64,000 nt of DNA from CAWAQA01 sp963784065 (GCA_963784065.1 CAWAQA010000006.1:186001-250000); one strand, 5' to 3'; shown: positions 41,833 to 54,501, counted from the first letter of the stretch. Made by a program: numbers and translations. The notes: a model not told the origin generated them from the sequence alone.

Positions 41833-44424
41833 GCGCGCGTCTCCGGCGCGACGGGGTCTTCCGCGAACTCGAGCTGCGCCTCGGCCACATCGGCGAAATC
41901 GAGATCGCGGATGTGCGTCGCGGCCTGGAAATCGCGCGCCGCGGGGCCGAGCGCCGCGATACGCCATCGGCAGCACCGCCCTGGCGATGACCGCCTTGGT
42001 CGGCTTCTTCAGCATGCGACTTGACGCGCCGCACCTCGGCCAGCGCGCGCCTGCGTGGCTTCACGGACGGCGAAGCGCCTGCGTCGTCGGGACCGCCGAT
42101 CGGCGCGACCACCTCAGCCGCGGTCGGCCACGGCGCGTGGTGCACCGAGCCGGGCCGCCACCACGACCACACCTCTTCGGTGACGAACGGCAGATACGGC
42201 GCGAACAGCCGCAGCATCGTGGACAGCGCCACGAGCATCGCGCTGTTGGCCGACGCGGCCGCTTCCGGTCCGAAGTCGCCGTAGCGGCGCGACTTCACGA
42301 GCTCGAGGTAGTCGTCGCAGAATGCCCAGAAGAACGTCTCGGTCCGCTCGAGCACGCGGGCGTAGTCGTAGGCCTCGAGCTGCTCGGTGGACTCTTCGAC
42401 GAGCGCTGGCCAGCGCGGTCAGCATGCCCGCGGTCGAGCGGCTCGGTGATCGGCGCCGCGCGGCTCGGCCTGCATCAGCGCGAAGCGCGCCGCGTTCAGG
42501 ATCTTGATCGCCAGACGCCGGCCGACCTTCATCTGGCTCGGGTCGAACGCGGTGTCGGTGCCGGGCCGGCCGCTCGCCGCCCAGTAGCGCACGCCGTCGG
42601 AGCCGTGCTCCTCCAGCAGGCCCATCGGCGTGACCACGTTGCCCTTCGACTTCGACATCTTCTTGCGGTCCGGGGTCGAGCACCCAGCCGGAGATCGCCG
42701 CGTGCGTCCACGGCAGCGCGCCGTGTTCGAGCTGCGAGCGGAGCACCGTGGCGAACAGCCAGGTGCGGATGATGTCGTGCGCCTGCGGACGCACGTCCAT
42801 CGGGAACACACGCGCGAACAGGTCCGGATCGTCGAGCCAGCCGCCCGCTATCTGCGGCGTCATCGACGACGTGGCCCATGTGTCCATGATGTCCGGGTCG
42901 CCGGAGAATCCGCCGGGCTTGTCGCGCTGATCGGCCGTGTAGCCCTCGGGGACGTCGGTCGACGGATCGATCGGCAGCCGCGACTCGTCCGGCAGGAGCG
43001 GGTGGTCGTAGTCGACGCTGCCGTCGGCCTTCACCGGGTACCACACCGGGAACGGCACGCCGAAGAACCGCTGCCGGCTGACGCACCAGTCGCCGGCAAG
43101 CCCGTTCACCCAGTTCTCGTACCGGTGCCGCATGTACTCGGGGTGCCACTTCAGCTCGCGGCCGCGCTCCAGCAGTTCCTGCCGGAACTCCATCGTCTTG
43201 ATGAACCACTGGCGGCTGGTGATGATCTCGAGCGGGCGGTCGCCCTTCTCGTAGAACTTCACCGGGTGCGTGATCGGCGCGCGGCTCGCCGACCAGGTCG
43301 CCCGGACTCGCGGAGCAGCTCGACGATCTGCGCGCGCGCCTTGGCGGGCGGGAGGTTCGCGAGGCGGTCGTAGGCCTGCTGCGCGCTTCGCCGCATCCCG
43401 CGACTCCCAACCCGGCGTGCCCCATGCCACCTGCGCGGAACGCACCGTTCGGCTGGATGACGGCGCGCACCGGCAGCGACAGCTCGCGCCACCACGTCAC
43501 GTCCGTGAGGTCGCCGAAGGTGCAGATCATCGCGATGCCGCTGCCCTTCGCCGGATCGGCGAGCGCGTGCGCCTTCACCGGAACCGACACGCCGAAGAGC
43601 GGCGTCTCGACCGTGGTGCCGAAGAGCGGCTTGTAGCGCTCATCGTCGGGATGCGCGACGAGCGCCACGCACGCCGGGATCAGCTCGGGCCGCGTCGTCT
43701 CGATCTCGACGACGCCGCCGTCGGACTGCGCAAACCTGATGCGGTGATACGCGCCCGGCTGCTCGCGATCCTCCAGCTCGGCCTGCGCCACGGCCGTGCG
43801 GAAGTCCACGTCCCACAGCGTCGGCGCCTCGAGCTGGTAGGCGACGCCGCGCTTCAGCAGCCGCAGGAAGGCGGTCTGCGACACACGCTGCGCGCGCCGG
43901 TCGATCGTCGCGTAGGTGTTGGACCAGTCAACCGACAGCCCGAGATGGCGCCACAGGTGCTCGAACGCCTTCTCGTCTTCGGCCGTCAGCCGGTTGCACA
44001 GCTCGATGAAGTTCGGGCGCGAGACGGAGATCGGCTGCTTGCCCGGCTTGTCCGGCGGCTGGAAGTCCGGGTCGTACGGCAGCGACGGATCGCAGCGCAC
44101 GCCGTAGTAGTTCTGCACGCGGCGCTCGGTCGGCAGGCCGTTGTCGTCCCACCCCATCGGGTAGAACACCGCCTTGCCGCGCATGCGCTGGAAGCGCGCG
44201 ATGACGTCGGTGTGCGTGTAGGAGAAGACGTGGCCGACGTGCAGCGAGCCGCTGACCGTCGGCGGCGGCGTGTCGATCGAGTAGACCTCGTCGCGCGAAT
44301 GGTTGCGGTCGAAGCGATAGGTCCCTGCGGCCTGCCACCGGTCGTTCCACTTGGCTTCGAGCCCTTCGAGCGCCGGCTTTTCGGGAAGGGAGATGGGGTG
44401 GCTCGCGTCCTGAACGTCAGACAT
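41829..44424 (-). CDS. valS: Valyl-tRNA synthetase (frame-broken)
   Basis: About 865 residues. Class I motifs: HVGH in GSLHVGHVFSYTHTD and KMSKS in KKMSKSKGNVVTPMG. The editing domain has ETTRPELIPACVALVAHPDD and GSGIAMICTFGD. Other blocks: PMGWDDNGLPTERRVQNYYG, DWCVSRQRFFGVPFPVWYP, DIMDTWATSSMTPQIAGGW, HDIIRTWLFATVLRSQLEHG, and the anticodon-binding region (FAPYLPFVTEEVWSWW). At least five frame changes (near 43440, 43300, 42670, 42400 and 42020). As valS is essential and single-copy, these point to sequencing indels. Confidence 0.92.
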
Positions 44425-44439
44425 TCACGTTTCATTGTA

Positions 44440-44494
44440 GTCGGCAGCCGGCGGCGGGCAGGAAACCCGGGCCTTCCTGCCGACTGCGCACGGC
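44440..44494. repeat. Heptamer-phased tract
   Basis: GTCGGCA, GCCGGCG, GCGGGCA, then TCCTGCC, GACTGCG, CACGGCC, TACTGCC at 7-bp phase, in the gap between valS and the response-regulator stop. Confidence 0.55.
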
Positions 44495-45570
44495 CTACTG
44501 CCGACTTCGTATCCTGGCGATTTCTTCGCGTACCAGACGTTCGGCGATCTCGGACACGACCTCGACGATGACCGCGCGCGCCGTCTCCGGTGCGAGGCGC
44601 TGGAGCACACGCCGGGCCACCTCGTCGACCAGAGCGTCGGAGATGACCGGTTCCTCGCCCCCCGTGGTGAGACGCACCGGCTTCACACCGGGTTCTCCCT
44701 GTTCCAGCGCCAGCAAGGCCGTGAACGCATCCGCGATCACGGTGCGGTGATCGTCCTTGCGGCCGAAGCCGGAAGCGCACATGAGTGGAACCGGAGACCA
44801 CAGGAGTGGAACTGGAAGCCACATGGGTCGAGCCGGAGGCCTTTGCCTCGCGGAACGGCCAGCGTTTCCGACACGCCCGGCGCCAGCGTGGCCGGCGTTT
44901 CGGGTGGCTCGACCGGCGGCGCGGCAATGGGCAACGGCAGCGGCGTCAGCGCCACAGGCGGGTTGTTCACAGGCAAGTCGATCGCAGGTACGGCTGGGGG
45001 AGACGACAGGACCTGATCGAGTGTCGGCACGTCCCGGCGCGAATCGCCATCGTCGATCGAGGTGGACGCCGCGGCGCCTCCCCGCTTCGCAAACGCCGTG
45101 TCCAGCCGATCGAAGTAGTCGTCAGCGCGCGATCCCTGGTTCCCGGTCAATCGTGCCGCCGGCCGTGCGACGGTCGCGGCGGCCGCCTGTGTCGGACTGC
45201 CCCTCACCCCCTCGAGCAGCTCGCGCACGCGCGCCACGACGTGCTGCGGCTCGAACGGCTTGACGAGCACGCCGTCGCAGCCCGCCTGCTCGGCCTTCGC
45301 GTCGTCCACCGGCTCGAAGGCGCCTGCGAGCAGCAGCACGGGAATGTGCTTGAACTCGGGATGTCCCTTGACGAACGCGGCCACCTCGTAGCCGCTCCGC
45401 TTCGGCATGGCGATATCGGCGAGGACGATGTCGGGACGCTCCGTCGGGATGCGGGCAATGGCCTGTTCGCCGTCGCCGACGGCCACCACCTCGATGTCCT
45501 CGCCGGAAAAGGTCAGCTCGATGACCCGCTGGATCGTCGCGCTGTCGTCGGCGAGCAGCAGCTTCGCCAC
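44495..45570 (-). CDS. Response regulator with Pro-rich linker and helical C-terminal module (one frame break)
   Basis: About 358 residues from a GTG that shares one base with the preceding stop. Receiver domain: LLADDSATIQRVIELTF (acidic pocket), VLADIAMPKRSGYEV (phospho-acceptor Asp), LLLAGAFEPVDD and LVKPFEPQHVVARV (Lys). Then a Pro/Ala linker with a short repeated segment (44750-44860), and a C-terminal helix-rich module (ALVDEVARRVLQRLAPE, VSEIAERLVREEIARI) of the sort found in FrzZ-like regulators. No DNA-binding domain. A frame change near 44770-44860. Confidence 0.75.
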
Positions 45571-45980
45571 TATGACGACTCCACGCGAGAGCGCGCGTTC
45601 TTGTTGATGAAGTCCACGATCTCCTGCATCGGCGTGCCCGGAAGGAAGATCCCGCGGACTCCCATCTCGTTCAGCTTCGGGATGTCGACATCGGGAATGA
45701 TGCCGCCGATGACGACGAGGACGTCGCTGAGTCCCTTCGCCGCGAGCAGCTCCATGATGCGGGGACAGATGTGCATGTGGGCGCCCGACAGGATGGACAG
45801 GCCGATCACGTCAGCGTCCTCCTGCAGCGCGGCCGCGACGATCTGCTCCGGCGTCTGCCGCAGGCCCGTGTAGATGACCTCCATGCCCGCATCGCGCAGC
45901 GCCCGGGCAATGACCTTGGCGCCGCGGTCGTGGCCGTCGAGGCCGGGCTTGGCAATGACGACGCGGATCTTCTGATTCAT
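45570..45980 (-). CDS. mcmA2: Methylmalonyl-CoA mutase, B12-binding subunit
   Basis: Intact, 136 residues: a free-standing cobalamin-binding domain with KPGLDGHDRGAK (the DxHxxG that gives the lower cobalt ligand), GLSILSGAH (SxL) and VVIGGIIPDVD (GG). It pairs with the large subunit upstream to convert (R)-methylmalonyl-CoA to succinyl-CoA. It is 82 bp after that gene, with a heptamer tract between. Confidence 0.9.
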   Translation of the reverse strand: MNQKIRVVIAKPGLDGHDRGAKVIARALRDAGMEVIYTGLRQTPEQIVAAALQEDADVIGLSILSGAHMHICPRIMELLAAKGLSDVLVVIGGIIPDVDIPKLNEMGVRGIFLPGTPMQEIVDFINKNARSRVESS

Positions 45981-45983
45981 AGA

Positions 45984-46062
45984 AGCTGGCAGCGGGCAGC
46001 AGGCAGCGGCAGAACCAACCGGGCAACTCGGCGTTCCTGCCGGCCGCCGGCTGCCGCTGCTG
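45984..46062. repeat. Heptamer-phased tract between mutase subunits
   Basis: GCTGGCA, GCGGGCA, GCAGGCA, GCGGCAG from 45984, then GCCGGCC/GCCGGCT-like units to 46060. Confidence 0.5.
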
Positions 46063-47650
<1,588 letters not shown>

Positions 47651-47668
47651 GTGAACATTGTAGCGGGT

Positions 47669-47701
47669 CGCCGGCAGCCGGCAGCCGAGAGCGGGCATAG
47701 A
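47669..47701. repeat. Heptamer-phased tract between divergent genes
   Basis: GCCGGCA, GCCGGCA, GCCGAGA, GCGGGCA in 7-bp phase, in the 50-bp gap between mcmA1 and the glutamate dehydrogenase. Confidence 0.55.
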
Positions 47702-48961
47702 ATGAGCGGATGGCCGAGCACGGCAGCATCATTCGGGGCGATGCTCCAGGAGTTCGACGGGGCCGCCCGGATCCTCAATCTCGACCCCGGCATCTGGAAG
47801 ATCCTCACGCATCCGAAACGGCAGATCATCGTCTCGTGCCCCGTGCAGATGGACAACGGGGAGATCGAGGTCTTCACCGGCTACCGGGTGCAGTACAACG
47901 TCACGCTGGGACCGGCGAAGGGCGGCATCCGGTATCACCCGGACGTGAACCTCGACGAAGTCACCGCGCTCGCCGCGTGGATGACCTGGAAATGCGCCGT
48001 CGCGCACATCCCGTTCGGCGGCGGCAAGGGCGGCATCATCTGCGATCCCACGAAGATGTCGCGGCGCGAGCTCGAGGCGCTGACGCGCCGCTACGTCGCC
48101 GAGATCATCGACGCGATCGGGCCGGAGAAGGACGTGCCGGCGCCGGACGTGAACACCAACGAACAGGTGATGGCGTGGGTGATGGACACCTACAGCATGC
48201 ACGTCGGCCGCACGGAGAACGCGGTCGTCACGGGCAAGCCGGTCGAGCTCGGCGGCTCCCTGGGACGACGCGAGGCGACCGGGCGCGGCGTGATGATCGT
48301 CACACGTGAAGCGGCCAAGCACCTCGGGCTCGATATTCAGGGCGCCAGGGTCGCCATCCAGGGCTTCGGCAACGTCGGCTCCGTCTCCGCGGAACTGCTC
48401 GCGGGCCTCGGCGCGAAGATCGTGGCGGTCACCGACTGGAAGGGCGGGGTCTTCAACCCGAAGGAGTTGAACATCGACCAGCTGATCGCCTACGTCAAGG
48501 AACACAAGACGGTGGAGGGCTTCCCCGGAGGCGAGCCACTGGCCAACGACGACCTGTGGGGACTCGACGTGGACATCCTGATCCCGGCCGCGTTGGAGAA
48601 CCAGATCACCGCGGAGAACGCGCCGAGGATCAGGGCGAAGATCGTGACCGAGGGCGCCAACGGCCCCACCACCCCTGACGCGCACAAGATCATGCACGAG
48701 CGCGGCGTCTTCGTGATCCCCGACATCCTCGCGAACTCCGGCGGCGTCACCGTGTCGTACTTCGAGTGGGTGCAGGACCGGTACGGCTACTTCTGGGAAG
48801 AAGAGGAAGTGAACACGAAACTCGAGAAGAAGATGGTCGAGGCGTTCGACGACGTGCTGCAGACATCGCTGCGGCACAAGGTGGACCTGCGCACGGCCGC
48901 CTACATCGTCGCCATCTCGCGTGTGGGCACCGTCACCAAGATGCGCGGCATGTATGCGTGA
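47702..48961 (+). CDS. gdhA: Glutamate dehydrogenase
   Basis: About 419 residues, hexameric-type Glu/Leu/Phe/Val dehydrogenase. Catalytic region: LGPAKGGIRYHPDVNLDEVT, MTWKCAVAHIPFGGGKGGI (substrate and catalytic Lys) and VPAPDVNTNEQVMAWVMDTY (Asp). The NAD(P) fold has VAIQGFGNVGSVSAELL. It links glutamate and 2-oxoglutarate plus ammonia. The first ~15 residues are uncertain: a second ATG at 47711 (MAEHGS) looks more family-like and would need one indel near 47740. Confidence 0.92.
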   Translation: MSGWPSTAASFGAMLQEFDGAARILNLDPGIWKILTHPKRQIIVSCPVQMDNGEIEVFTGYRVQYNVTLGPAKGGIRYHPDVNLDEVTALAAWMTWKCAVAHIPFGGGKGGIICDPTKMSRRELEALTRRYVAEIIDAIGPEKDVPAPDVNTNEQVMAWVMDTYSMHVGRTENAVVTGKPVELGGSLGRREATGRGVMIVTREAAKHLGLDIQGARVAIQGFGNVGSVSAELLAGLGAKIVAVTDWKGGVFNPKELNIDQLIAYVKEHKTVEGFPGGEPLANDDLWGLDVDILIPAALENQITAENAPRIRAKIVTEGANGPTTPDAHKIMHERGVFVIPDILANSGGVTVSYFEWVQDRYGYFWEEEEVNTKLEKKMVEAFDDVLQTSLRHKVDLRTAAYIVAISRVGTVTKMRGMYA

Positions 48962-48964
48962 TGG

Positions 48965-49040
48965 GGACCGGCTGAAGCCGGTGCCCGCCGACCGGAACTA
49001 TCCACGACGAACGTACGTAGGGGCCGGCTCCAGCCGGCCC
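48965..49040. repeat. Inverted pair of REP-like hairpins
   Basis: 48965-48986 (minus): GGCACCGGC, TTCA, GCCGGTCC, no good foot. 49017-49040 (plus): GTAG foot, GGGCCGGC, TCCA, GCCGGCCC. They fill the gap between gdhA and modA. Confidence 0.75.
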
Positions 49041-49051
49041 ATGAGGCGCCT

Positions 49052-49816
49052 ATGAAACTCCTTTGCATCCTCGTCGCCGGCCTTCTTGCGATCGGCTGCG
49101 GCCCGGATCCGGCCGCCACGTCCGAGACCACACCGATCCGTGTTCTCAGCTCGAACGGCGTCAAGGGCGTCATCGACGACGTGAGGCCCGAGATCGAGCG
49201 CGCCATCGGCCGGCCGCTCGCGATCGAGTTCAGCACGTCGGTCGGATTGAAGGCGAAGATCGAACAGGGAGCACCGTTCGATGTGACGATCCTCACGCCG
49301 GCGATCGTGGACGACCTGGTCAAGCAGGGAAAGATCGCGGCCGATTCACCGGTGAACGTCGCACGCAGCGGCGTCGGCGTGGGCACGCGGGAAGGCGCGC
49401 CGCGCGCCGACGTCAGCACGCCCGAGGCGCTGAAGCGGGCGCTCCTCGACGCCAGGAAGGTGGCATTCACCGCCGAAGGGCAGAGCCGCGCCACGATCGA
49501 CCGCACGTTCGAGCGGCTGGGCATCGCAGAGGCGATGCGGCCGAAGGTGATGCTGCTCGGACCGGCGGGAGGACCTGCCGCTGTCGCCAAAGGGGAGGCC
49601 GACCTCACGCTCACGCTGGTGAGCGAGATTCTCCCCATCGCCGGCGTGCAACTGCTCGGACCGCTCCCTGCCGAGTTGCAGAATTACGTGTCGTTCGCGG
49701 CAGGACGCGGCGCGGATGCGAAGGAGCGCGAAGGCGCCGACGCGCTGCTCCGGTACATCTCCGGGCCAGAGTTCAGGGCTGCGCTCGAGCGTCACGGGAT
49801 GGAGTCGGTGGAATAG
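49052..49816 (+). CDS. modA: Molybdate-type ABC transporter substrate-binding lipoprotein
   Basis: Intact, 254 residues. Lipoprotein signal LLCILVAGLLAIGC; Cys16 would be lipidated. The ModA-type fold is seen in IRVLSSNGVKGVIDDVRPEIE, IEFSTSVGLKAKIEQGAPFDV, SGVGVGTREGAPRADVSTPE, KGEADLTLTLVSEIL and LPAELQNYVSFAAG. It would capture molybdate or a related oxyanion outside the cell. No permease or ATPase gene is next to it. An alternative is a sensor or orphan receptor of the same family. Confidence 0.8.
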   Translation: MKLLCILVAGLLAIGCGPDPAATSETTPIRVLSSNGVKGVIDDVRPEIERAIGRPLAIEFSTSVGLKAKIEQGAPFDVTILTPAIVDDLVKQGKIAADSPVNVARSGVGVGTREGAPRADVSTPEALKRALLDARKVAFTAEGQSRATIDRTFERLGIAEAMRPKVMLLGPAGGPAAVAKGEADLTLTLVSEILPIAGVQLLGPLPAELQNYVSFAAGRGADAKEREGADALLRYISGPEFRAALERHGMESVE

Positions 49817-49820
49817 GTGT

Positions 49821-49886
49821 GAGCCGGCTGAAGCCGGACCCTGCGAAGCGTCTGTGTCGAACGTGGAGGCCGGCTTCAGCCGGCCC
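49821..49886. repeat. Inverted pair of REP-like hairpins
   Basis: 49821-49844 (minus): foot GCAG, GGTCCGGC, TTCA, GCCGGCTC. 49863-49886 (plus): foot GTGG, AGGCCGGC, TTCA, GCCGGCCC. Between convergent genes. Confidence 0.8.
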
Positions 49887-49896
49887 CGCACACGCG

Positions 49897-51973
49897 TTAA
49901 CTCGTCACCCGAACCGCGACCAGTTCCTTGGTCTCCGTGGTGGCGCCCTTGACCGTGATCTCGACGAGGTATTCCCCTGCCGCAATGGCGTTGAGACCCA
50001 TGTCGATCTGGTGGGTGCCGCCCACCTTCGCGGGCGTGATCGGCAGGTCGGACATCTTCTGGCCGGTGCGGTTCATCAGCACGGCGGATGGCGTGCCGCC
50101 GCCGTAAACGTCGAAGCGGATCAGCAGTCGCTCCGTCCTCGAGAACTCGCGGCCCGCCACGGGCACCGCCGCCGGGTCGCCCGCCACCGTCTGAAGCTCG
50201 CGCACGCTGCGCGCGCGATGCACGCGCGGCGTGCTGATGACGGCTTCGGGGCTGGTGAAGTCGGGGACAGCAATCTTCCGTACTTCCTGGTCGAGCACGC
50301 CACCACCACCCGCCGCTTCGACCGACATGCGCAGCTCGATGCTGCCCGGCGGCGAGTCGAACACGAGACGCTGCGGCCCCGAAGCGGCGGACGCGGACGG
50401 CAACCCGGTGGGCGGCGCCGCGGACGCCAGCGCGGCGTCGGGCGAACGGCCGCGGAACACGAGATCGCCCTTGTCGTCGGCAGCAAGCAGCGCGACCCGC
50501 CCGGCCGGGTCGCGGCGCACGCCGGGCAGCTGCGGCAGGGGTTCCCACACGAGGGTCACGCGGGTCTTGCCGTTCTCGGCACGCTCGGTGCCGATCCACG
50601 TGCGCACGTACTTGCCCGACTGCACTGACGTCGCGATCGACGCGAGCGCGTTCTGGATCGCCCGTGGCGCTTCCGGAGGCGGCGCCGAGGCACGCACGGC
50701 GTCGTCGACGCTGGCGGCCCAGAACCCCTTGCGCGCACGCACCTCGATGCCGCGACGCTTCACGCGCACCTTGATGTCGTGAAACTTGCCGTCCGGCTGC
50801 GTGGCCGAGGTGTAGCCGATGAGGTAATAGGCGCTGGAGTCGCGAACGACCTGCGAGAGTCCGCCCGCAAGGTCGTTGCGGTTGATGATGGCGCGCCCGT
50901 CGGTCTCGCTGGCCAGCGTGCGCAGGGTGTCCTGCGTGAACTGCAGCGCGGCGCGATCCTGATTGGGTCCGACCGGCTCGTCGATCTGGAACTCGCCCGT
51001 GGCCAATCCGCGCGGATCGAGGCTGTAGATCGCGGTGTTATTGCGGTTGGCGGCGGTGAACACGTCGCGCATCCGCGAATAGAGATCCGATTGGGCGAAG
51101 AATCGTGCCGTGTCCTCCCGCGGGTTGTTCTCGCCTGCCGTCGGGTCGCGCGCGACCGGATTGGTGAACACGCCGGGCATCGACGCATCCATGTTGCGCA
51201 TCTGCGGCGGCAGCATCGCGGTGAGCCCTTCGCTGACGAAGATGAGCGCCTTGCGTCCCTCGCGCAGCGATCCCAGCCGCGTCGACGCGCCGCGAAGCGC
51301 GGTCATGACGACGTCGTTGCGGATGAACTCGACCTGCTCGGTGGGATACCGCGCGTATTGCTCCTCGAACTGGTTGCGCGGCTCGTAGCGGAACTTGCGC
51401 CCCTCGAACTTGTTGATCGCGCTGACGATCGACGCGTGGTTGCGTGTGAACGAGATGCCGTCCACCGGCGTCAGCGGATACATGATCGCGACCATGTCCG
51501 TCGGCCTGAGCTGCGTCTGGACGAAACGGGTGAGCGGTTCCTTCACCGAGAGCGAGTTGCCGAGCCGCGTGTGATAGTCGTCGAAGAAAAACAGGAAGAG
51601 CCGCACGTCCTCGCGCGCCGCTTCCGTCTCCTCGTCGTTCCGGTTCCGGATTTCGCGCGGCGGCGGATCGCCAGGACGCACGTTGCCGTCGATCTTGATC
51701 AGCCGGAACTGCTCCACGGTCTGCGGCTTGTCGTCCTCGAGCACCTCGAAGTCGGCCTGCGTGAGATCCATCACCGGCTGCTGCTTGCCGTCGGTGACAA
51801 TCACGTCCACGCGGACGAAATTGATCGCTTCGCGGAAGGTCGGCGTCTGCGGCGCCTGTCCCGGCTCCTGCGGCGGCGGCTGTTGGCGGCTGCGGCTCCT
51901 GAGCCGATCCCACCTGGAGCGCGGTAACCAGGGCAACGAGTACGGCGGCGGTGCGGCGGCGGCTGAGGAACAT
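49897..51973 (-). CDS. Secreted VWFA-related domain protein (one frame break)
   Basis: About 692 residues. Signal peptide RTAAVLVALVTALQVGSAQ, Pro-rich start, then a VWFA-related domain typical of Acidobacteria: VRVDVIVTDGKQQPVMDLTQ, DFEVLEDDKPQTVEQF, LFLFFFDDYHTRLGNSLSVK, MVAIMYPLTPVDGISFTRNH, KALIFVSEGLTAML and AIYSLDPRGL. A C-terminal half of beta strands follows (YYLIGYTSATQPDGKFHDIK, VEVRARKGFWA). Usually exported and involved in surface or protein interactions; partner unknown. A frame change near 51890 in the Pro-rich part. Confidence 0.82.
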
Positions 51974-52012
51974 TTAATTCACCTTTATCCCGATGATAGC
52001 ATTGCCCTTACT

Positions 52013-53176
52013 GTGCAGGAGCAACTCGACGCTTCACACGCGCTGACGGCGCTGACCGACGACGAAACGCTGTTTCGCAACAGCGTCTACGAGTTTGCCG
52101 ATCGAGAGCTCCGGCCGCTCGTCCGCGACATGGATGAGAAGGCGAAAATGCCTCGTCAGCTCATCGACAAGCTCTTCGATCTCGGAGTGATGGGCATCGA
52201 GATTCCTGAAGCCTTCGGCGGCGCCGGCGCCACCTTCTTTCACTCCGTCCTCGCCGTGGAAGAGCTGTCCCGCGTCGATCCCTCGGTCGGCGTCATCGTC
52301 GACGTGCAGAACACCCTCGTCATCAACGCCCTGCTCCGCTGGGGCTCCGAGGATCAGAAGCGTACCTATCTGACGCGCATGGCCGGGGGGACAGTCGGGG
52401 CCTACGCCCTGTCGGAAGCCGGTTCGGGCAGCGACGCGTTCGCGCTGACCACACGCGCCTCCGAAAGCGGCGACGGCTTCGTCCTGAACGGCCGCAAGCT
52501 CTGGATTACCAACGCCGCCGAGGCCGACCTCTTCATCGTCTTCGCCACGATCAACCCCGAAGCGGGCTATCGCGGCATCACGGCATTCCTCGTCGAGCGC
52601 AATTTCCCGGGCTTCTCGGTCGGCAAGAAGGAAGACAAGCTCGGCATTCGCGCGAGCAGCACGTGCGAGCTGCTGCTGGAGGACTGCCGGGTGCCTCGCG
52701 GCAACGTCCTCGGCGAGGCCGGCAAGGGTTACAAGGCGGCGATCGAGACGCTCAACGAAGGGCGCATCGGCATCGGCGCCCAGATGCTCGGCCTCGCGCA
52801 GGGCGCGCTCGACCACTCGACGAAGTACATCAAGGAGCGCAAGCAGTTCGGCAAGCCGATCGCCGATTTCCAGGGCGTGCAATTCCAGATCGCGCGCGCC
52901 GCCACCGACCTCGAGGCGGCCCGGCTGCTGGTGTACAACGCCGCGCGTCTACGCGACGCCGGCCGCCCGTTCCTCAAGGAAGCGGCGATGTGCAAGCTCT
53001 TCTCGTCCGAGATGGCCGAGCGCACCGCCTCGCTGGCGGTCAACCTGTTCGGCGGCTACGGGTTCGTGAAGGACTACCCTGTCGAGAAGCTGTATCGCGA
53101 CGCGAAGATCGGACAAATCTATGAAGGCACGTCGAACCTGCAGCTTCAGACGATTGCGAAGCAGATTCTGGGATGA
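52013..53176 (+). CDS. Acyl-CoA dehydrogenase
   Basis: Intact, about 387 residues from a GTG. ALSEAGSGSDAFALTTRA (FAD/substrate loop), LNGRKLWITNAAEADLFIVF, GKKEDKLGIRASSTCELLLED, NLFGGYGFVKDYPVEKLYRD and IYEGTSNLQ with the catalytic Glu. Short-chain type, probably butyryl- or branched-chain acyl-CoA. Only 40 bp from the divergent VWFA gene; it overlaps the M20 gene as ATGA. Confidence 0.92.
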   Translation: MQEQLDASHALTALTDDETLFRNSVYEFADRELRPLVRDMDEKAKMPRQLIDKLFDLGVMGIEIPEAFGGAGATFFHSVLAVEELSRVDPSVGVIVDVQNTLVINALLRWGSEDQKRTYLTRMAGGTVGAYALSEAGSGSDAFALTTRASESGDGFVLNGRKLWITNAAEADLFIVFATINPEAGYRGITAFLVERNFPGFSVGKKEDKLGIRASSTCELLLEDCRVPRGNVLGEAGKGYKAAIETLNEGRIGIGAQMLGLAQGALDHSTKYIKERKQFGKPIADFQGVQFQIARAATDLEAARLLVYNAARLRDAGRPFLKEAAMCKLFSSEMAERTASLAVNLFGGYGFVKDYPVEKLYRDAKIGQIYEGTSNLQLQTIAKQILG

Positions 53177-54487
53177 GCGCCGACGTACACGTGCTCGCGC
53201 TCCTGCTGACGGCCATCGTCCTGAGCGCGAACGTCAGCGCGCAATCGTCCATCCATCACGACATCGATCAGCGCGCCGCCGCCATCGAGCAGGAGATGCT
53301 CGCGTGGCGCCGCCATCTGCATCAGCACCCGGAGCTCTCGAACCGCGAGGTCGAGACGGCCAAGTACATCGCCGAGCGGCTGCGCAGCTTCGGCCTCGAG
53401 CCGCGGGCCGGCGTGGGACGTCACGGCGTCGTCGCCACGCTGCGCGGCGCGCAGGCGGGTCCGGTCGTCGCGCTGCGCGCGGACATGGACGGCTTGCCCG
53501 TCAAGGAGGACACCGGGCTGCCGTTTGCCAGCGCCGCCACGGGCGAGTTCGAAAACCGCACCGTGCCCGTCATGCACGCGTGCGGTCACGACGCGCACAT
53601 GGCGATGCTCCTCGCCACGGCGAGAATCCTCACCGACCTGCGGCCGCAGCTCCGCGGAACGGTGAAGTTCATCTTTCAACCGGCCGAAGAAGGCGCGCCC
53701 GCGGGTGAACTGCCGGCGGGCGCCGACCTGATGGTCCGCGAAGGGGTGCTCGACGTCACCCGAGGTCAACGCCGTGTTCGGCGTGCACGTGTTCGCAAAC
53801 ATCGCGTCGGGCCACATCGGCTATCGGAGCGGACCGCTCATGGCCGCGTCGGATCAGTTCGAGATCGTCGTGCGCGGCCGCCAGACGCATGGCGCGAACC
53901 CCTGGAACGGCGTCGACCCAATCGTGGCCGGATCGCAGATCGTGCTCGGCCTGCAGACGATCGTGAGCCGGCAAGTGGACATCACTGCCGGGCCCGCGAT
54001 CATCACCGTGGGCCAGTTCGAGGGCGGCGTTCGCAACAACATCATTCCGGACACGGCGCGCCTGGTCGGCACGATCCGGACGTTCGACGAAGGGACGCGT
54101 CAGGACGTGCACGCCCGTATCACGCGAACCGCGCAGCGGATCGCCGAATCCGCCGGCGCCACGGCCACCGTGTCATTCGGCCGCCATACGCCGGTCACGA
54201 TCAACGACCCCGCGCTGACCCGCCACGTGCTTCCGACGCTGCAGCGTGTCACGACGAACGTGACCGAGGTCCCGCTCTTCACGACGGCGGAGGATTTCAG
54301 CTTTTACCAGCGCGCGGTGCCGGGCGTCTTCGTGTTCGTCGGCGTCACGCCGCCGGACCAGGTGGGGAAGGTGGACGCGAACCACTCGCCCCGCTTCATG
54401 CTCGACGAACACGCCCTGCTGACGGGCGTGAGAACGCTCTCATATCTCGCCGTCGATTACCTGGCTGCCCCGCTGGCCGGCCGTTGA
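53173..54487 (+). CDS. Secreted M20-family amidohydrolase (one frame break)
   Basis: About 438 residues. Signal peptide VLALLLTAIVLSANVSAQ, then the M20D fold: MLAWRRHLHQHPELSNRE, VVALRADMDGLPVKEDTGLP, VMHACGHDAHMAMLLATARI (metal ligands), FIFQPAEEGAP (Glu pair), RQTHGANPWNGVDPIVAGSQ (dimerisation lid), FTTAEDFSFYQRAVPGVFVF. It probably cleaves N-acyl or indole-3-acetyl-type amides outside the cytoplasm. A frame change near 53762. Confidence 0.88.
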
Positions 54488-54501
54488 ACCGGCGGCGCTG
54501 A

